64,000 bases of DNA, from assembly GCA_021234155.1 (NCBI GenBank), contig JAJEKV010000030.1, positions 16,608,003 through 16,672,002 of the forward strand. The letters are read 5' to 3'. Each line of letters starts with the position of its first letter. Positions within the stretch are counted from its first letter, which is position 1. The notes under the pieces were generated by a model, which searched no databases, had not been told where the DNA came from, and saw nothing but the letters and a program-made list of their open reading frames with translations. The DNA is from Isoetes taiwanensis. Lineage: Eukaryota; Streptophyta; Lycopodiopsida; Isoetales; Isoetaceae. A program made the position numbers and the translations under genes. This document shows, piece after piece, positions 61,788 through 64,000 of the stretch.

Positions 61788-63400
61788 CTATACTATTTAA
61801 AAAAAAAAAAAAAAAAAAAATTTTTTTTGGTCGTCGTAAAAAAAAAAAACGTCGTTACAAACGTCGTTCAACGACGTTTTTTGTCGTCGTTTAACGACGT
61901 CACGACGTCGTTAACGACGACCTGTGATTTAAATCGAAAACAGGCGGCAATCCCGCCGCTTATTTTCGAGCAAGCAAAGCTTATGGAGGAGCGTTTTTTG
62001 AGGCGATTTTCGGCGCGGATCTACTTTGGGGTCTATTCTAAGTGTAAGACAAGCTTCATAAGGTATGTGCACGGATCAACCAACTCGTTTTTTGAATCTA
62101 AACTTGTTTTTGGGTAGATTTAGGGCTTTTTGTATTTGTTGTTTGTTCTTCCTTCAACCTTCATTCTTCTTCTTCCATTCTTGCATCCTTCTTCCATACA
62201 TATTCTTCCATTCCCTTTGTCATCTTCTTCTTCGATTCTTCCTCCTCTTATACTACTTCTTCCTCCTCTTATTCAAATTCTTACTCTTAATCCTCCTCTT
62301 GCGCTTCATCTTCTTCGTATTCTTCCTCCCCATTTTCGGGTTCCTCCTCTTCTTCTTAGCCTTTTCTTCTTCGTGAATTCTTCCATTCTTCTTCTAATTT
62401 TTTTTCCATCTAAGAAGACGTCGTTAAAAGACGAGACCCTTCTTCTTTCCAAAATTTTTCCTTATTAGTTGTTTTATACTATTTCTTTCTAATCATTGAA
62501 TTTTTTGTTTTGCATGTACACTCCTAGCAAAATGTGTTGTTCTTGCAAAACAAGTTGGCACCTCTTCCAGGTAAGGATTTAATTTTTTCAATACGCTAAT
62601 AAAATACTAATGCTTTATTTAGGTTAAATTGTTATCCAAGAAGGGGACGTCATTGAAACCACCCTCCCCATTGATTTTCCATATTTTTTTTTTCTTTTAA
62701 TTTGTTTATTTATACTAATATTTTACTAATCATTGAATTTATTGTTTTGCATGTACACTCCTAGCAAATGCGTTGTTTGTGCAAAACAACTTTGCCACCT
62801 TGTACCAGGTAAGCATTTAATTTTCAATATGCTTAATGTATTGATTAATGTATTTAGCTTAATTTATTGATTAATGTATTTAGCTAAAAAATTGGGGCTT
62901 CATTTATTTTTGTATTTTTTTAATATATTTAAGCGACATCATTTAATGACGTTAAAATCTTATATTTCTTTATTGGTTAAATTCATTTTATAGGCTTTAA
63001 ATTAAATGTATTAACTTCATTCATAATAAATGTGTTATTATTATTTTTTTTTTCAATTTATAAAAAAAAATTAAAAAAAAAAAAAAATTTTTTAATACCG
63101 TAAAGCAACGCCGTTAAAACGACGTTGCTTAAATGGGCGCCACGCCGACAACGGCGCCGGGTAACGCCGCTACCGCCCGCCTACGCGGTCGCCATGCGTA
63201 TGCGACGCCGTTGAACGACGTCAGGTCGTCGCTTTAAGACGCCGCGGTTGCGACGCGTATAGCGACGCATAAAGGTCGTTTATCGACGCCCGACGCCGAA
63301 ATAGACGTCGTTTATCGACGTTTTGATCGTCGATTATCGACGCCTAAACGACGCCCGGGCGTCGTAATAGGCGTCGTAATAGGGCTTTAATTTTGTAGTG
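61788..63400. mobile_element. CACTA-like DNA transposon, about 1.6 kb, non-autonomous
   Basis: The right terminus, TTTTGTAGTG (63,391-63,400), is the reverse complement of CACTACAAAA, the usual plant CACTA end. Both ends carry subterminal arrays of ACGACGTCGTT-type units (61,828-61,925 and 63,098-63,385), on the inner side of long A/T homopolymers. The left terminus is damaged (CTATACTATTTAAAAAA near 61,788). An ATT precedes it and an ATT follows the right end, compatible with the 3-bp target duplication of this superfamily. The interior has no transposase, only short frames, a pyrimidine-rich stretch (62,140-62,400) and a duplicated exon-like module. Confidence 0.7.
62485..62835 (+). repeat. 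Duplicated exon-like module inside the CACTA-like element
   Basis: TAATCATTGAATTT.TTGTTTTGCATGTACACTCCTAG is followed by CAAA.TG.GTTGTT.T.GCAAAACAA and a CAG|GTAAG-type donor, at about 62,492-62,575 and again at about 62,731-62,812. Each copy looks like polypyrimidine-acceptor, exon of about 43 bp, donor. Copy 2 can read KCVVCAKQLCHLVP and copy 1 KCVVLAKQVGTSS. No domain is certain. Confidence 0.65.
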
Positions 63401-64000
63401 ATTCGATTCCGAATGCCTTCATCCTCTCTCAATCTCTCACAATATCCTAAGAGGCCAGAGTTACCGTCACCACAAAATTGACTAAACTTGAAACGCCCCA
63501 AATGACGGTTTCTTGCCACTCAACGGATCCAATGGATATAAACCGCCATCCCGGATGTGATGTCGACACTTTTTTGAGCCCGCAAGGCGCAAATATGTCG
63601 AGGTCTAAGTTCTTATTTTTAGACCTCCTTTTTTTGCATTGAAGACTAGAGCATATTCATGAGTCAGTTGGATCCTTATCCACACATCATTTGGAGCTTC
63701 CATATCGCGTGGATCGCACGGCGCGAAATGAAGGTGTACAATTTGTATGCCCCAAAGACAATTAAACCGTTTGAGCGAACGTCCCATACTAACCTCGTTT
63801 TTGAAATTTGCAACGTGCATATGGAAATCGAAAAGTCCATTCTCCTACAATCCATGCTTTTATACAAAAGCAAATTCAAAATTCGAATTGTAGGGGGGCG
63901 GGAAGCCTGTATTGGGATGAAGTAAAGTTCCCGGTTACGAACTTTTAAGGCGCAATCGCAGCGCCTCGAAACGAAAGTCTGATACAAAGCTTCAACCTAC
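63401..64000. other. Right edge; no recognisable gene
   Basis: Overlapping frames of 88 codons (plus, 63,659-63,925) and 103 codons (minus, 63,676-63,987) lie opposite each other, neither with a recognised motif. One may be a truncated gene that continues beyond the window. Confidence 0.4.

Overview
This window looks like intergenic, transposon-rich DNA from a large land-plant nuclear genome. The evidence is the low overall GC, long (TA)n tracts, short GT-AG introns of about 75 bp, a plant-type Helitron (Rep-helicase followed by an RPA70-like gene), a CACTA-like element with ACGACG subterminal repeats, and a tRNA-derived SINE-like head. The longest open frame is only 172 codons. Recognisable proteins are broken by a frame change every 30 to 100 bp. 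That fits old decay, uncorrected long-read indels, or both; many duplicated copies differ from each other mainly by small indels. The exact species cannot be told from the sequence.

Layout. 0-22 kb is mostly unrecognised sequence with three arrays of degenerate GAATCT repeats (4.0, 8.8 and 17.1 kb) and the 3' end of an unidentified minus-strand gene with a clean 75-bp intron (6.2-6.7 kb). 22.1-25.4 kb is a long (TA)n followed by a 1.4-kb direct tandem duplication of one repeat unit, with a shorter inverted relative at 8.3-9.1 kb. 25.4-33.9 kb is a large direct duplication (two copies of about 3.8 kb, offset about 4.55 kb), with small minus-strand exon-like pieces. 34-41.5 kb holds the best identified content: a decayed Helitron RepHel gene (N-terminal domain, HUH Rep region, PIF1-type helicase) followed on the same strand by an RPA1/RPA70-like gene with DBD-A, DBD-B, zinc-ribbon and DBD-C segments. 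43-45.2 kb is another GAATCT array and a tandem duplication of a roughly 560-bp unit. 45-55 kb holds scattered exon-like pieces and palindromic arrays. 55.6-58.1 kb is a foldback-like structure: GAATCT array, about 70-bp arm, (TA)n core, inverted arm, AGATTC array. 58.7-61.2 kb has minus-strand exon-like pieces. 61.8-63.4 kb is a CACTA-like element.

The most notable theme is a repeat family built from GAATCT/AGATTC units around (TA)n cores. Where an array is coupled to a TA tract, the GAATCT strand lies to the left of the tract and the AGATTC strand to the right, as if these were arms and half-copies of one foldback element. At least one arm contains a 5-bp-phased run of alternating GAA/TTC half-sites that matches the heat-shock-element architecture. 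The second theme is the Helitron with its adjacent single-strand-DNA-binding (RPA) gene.
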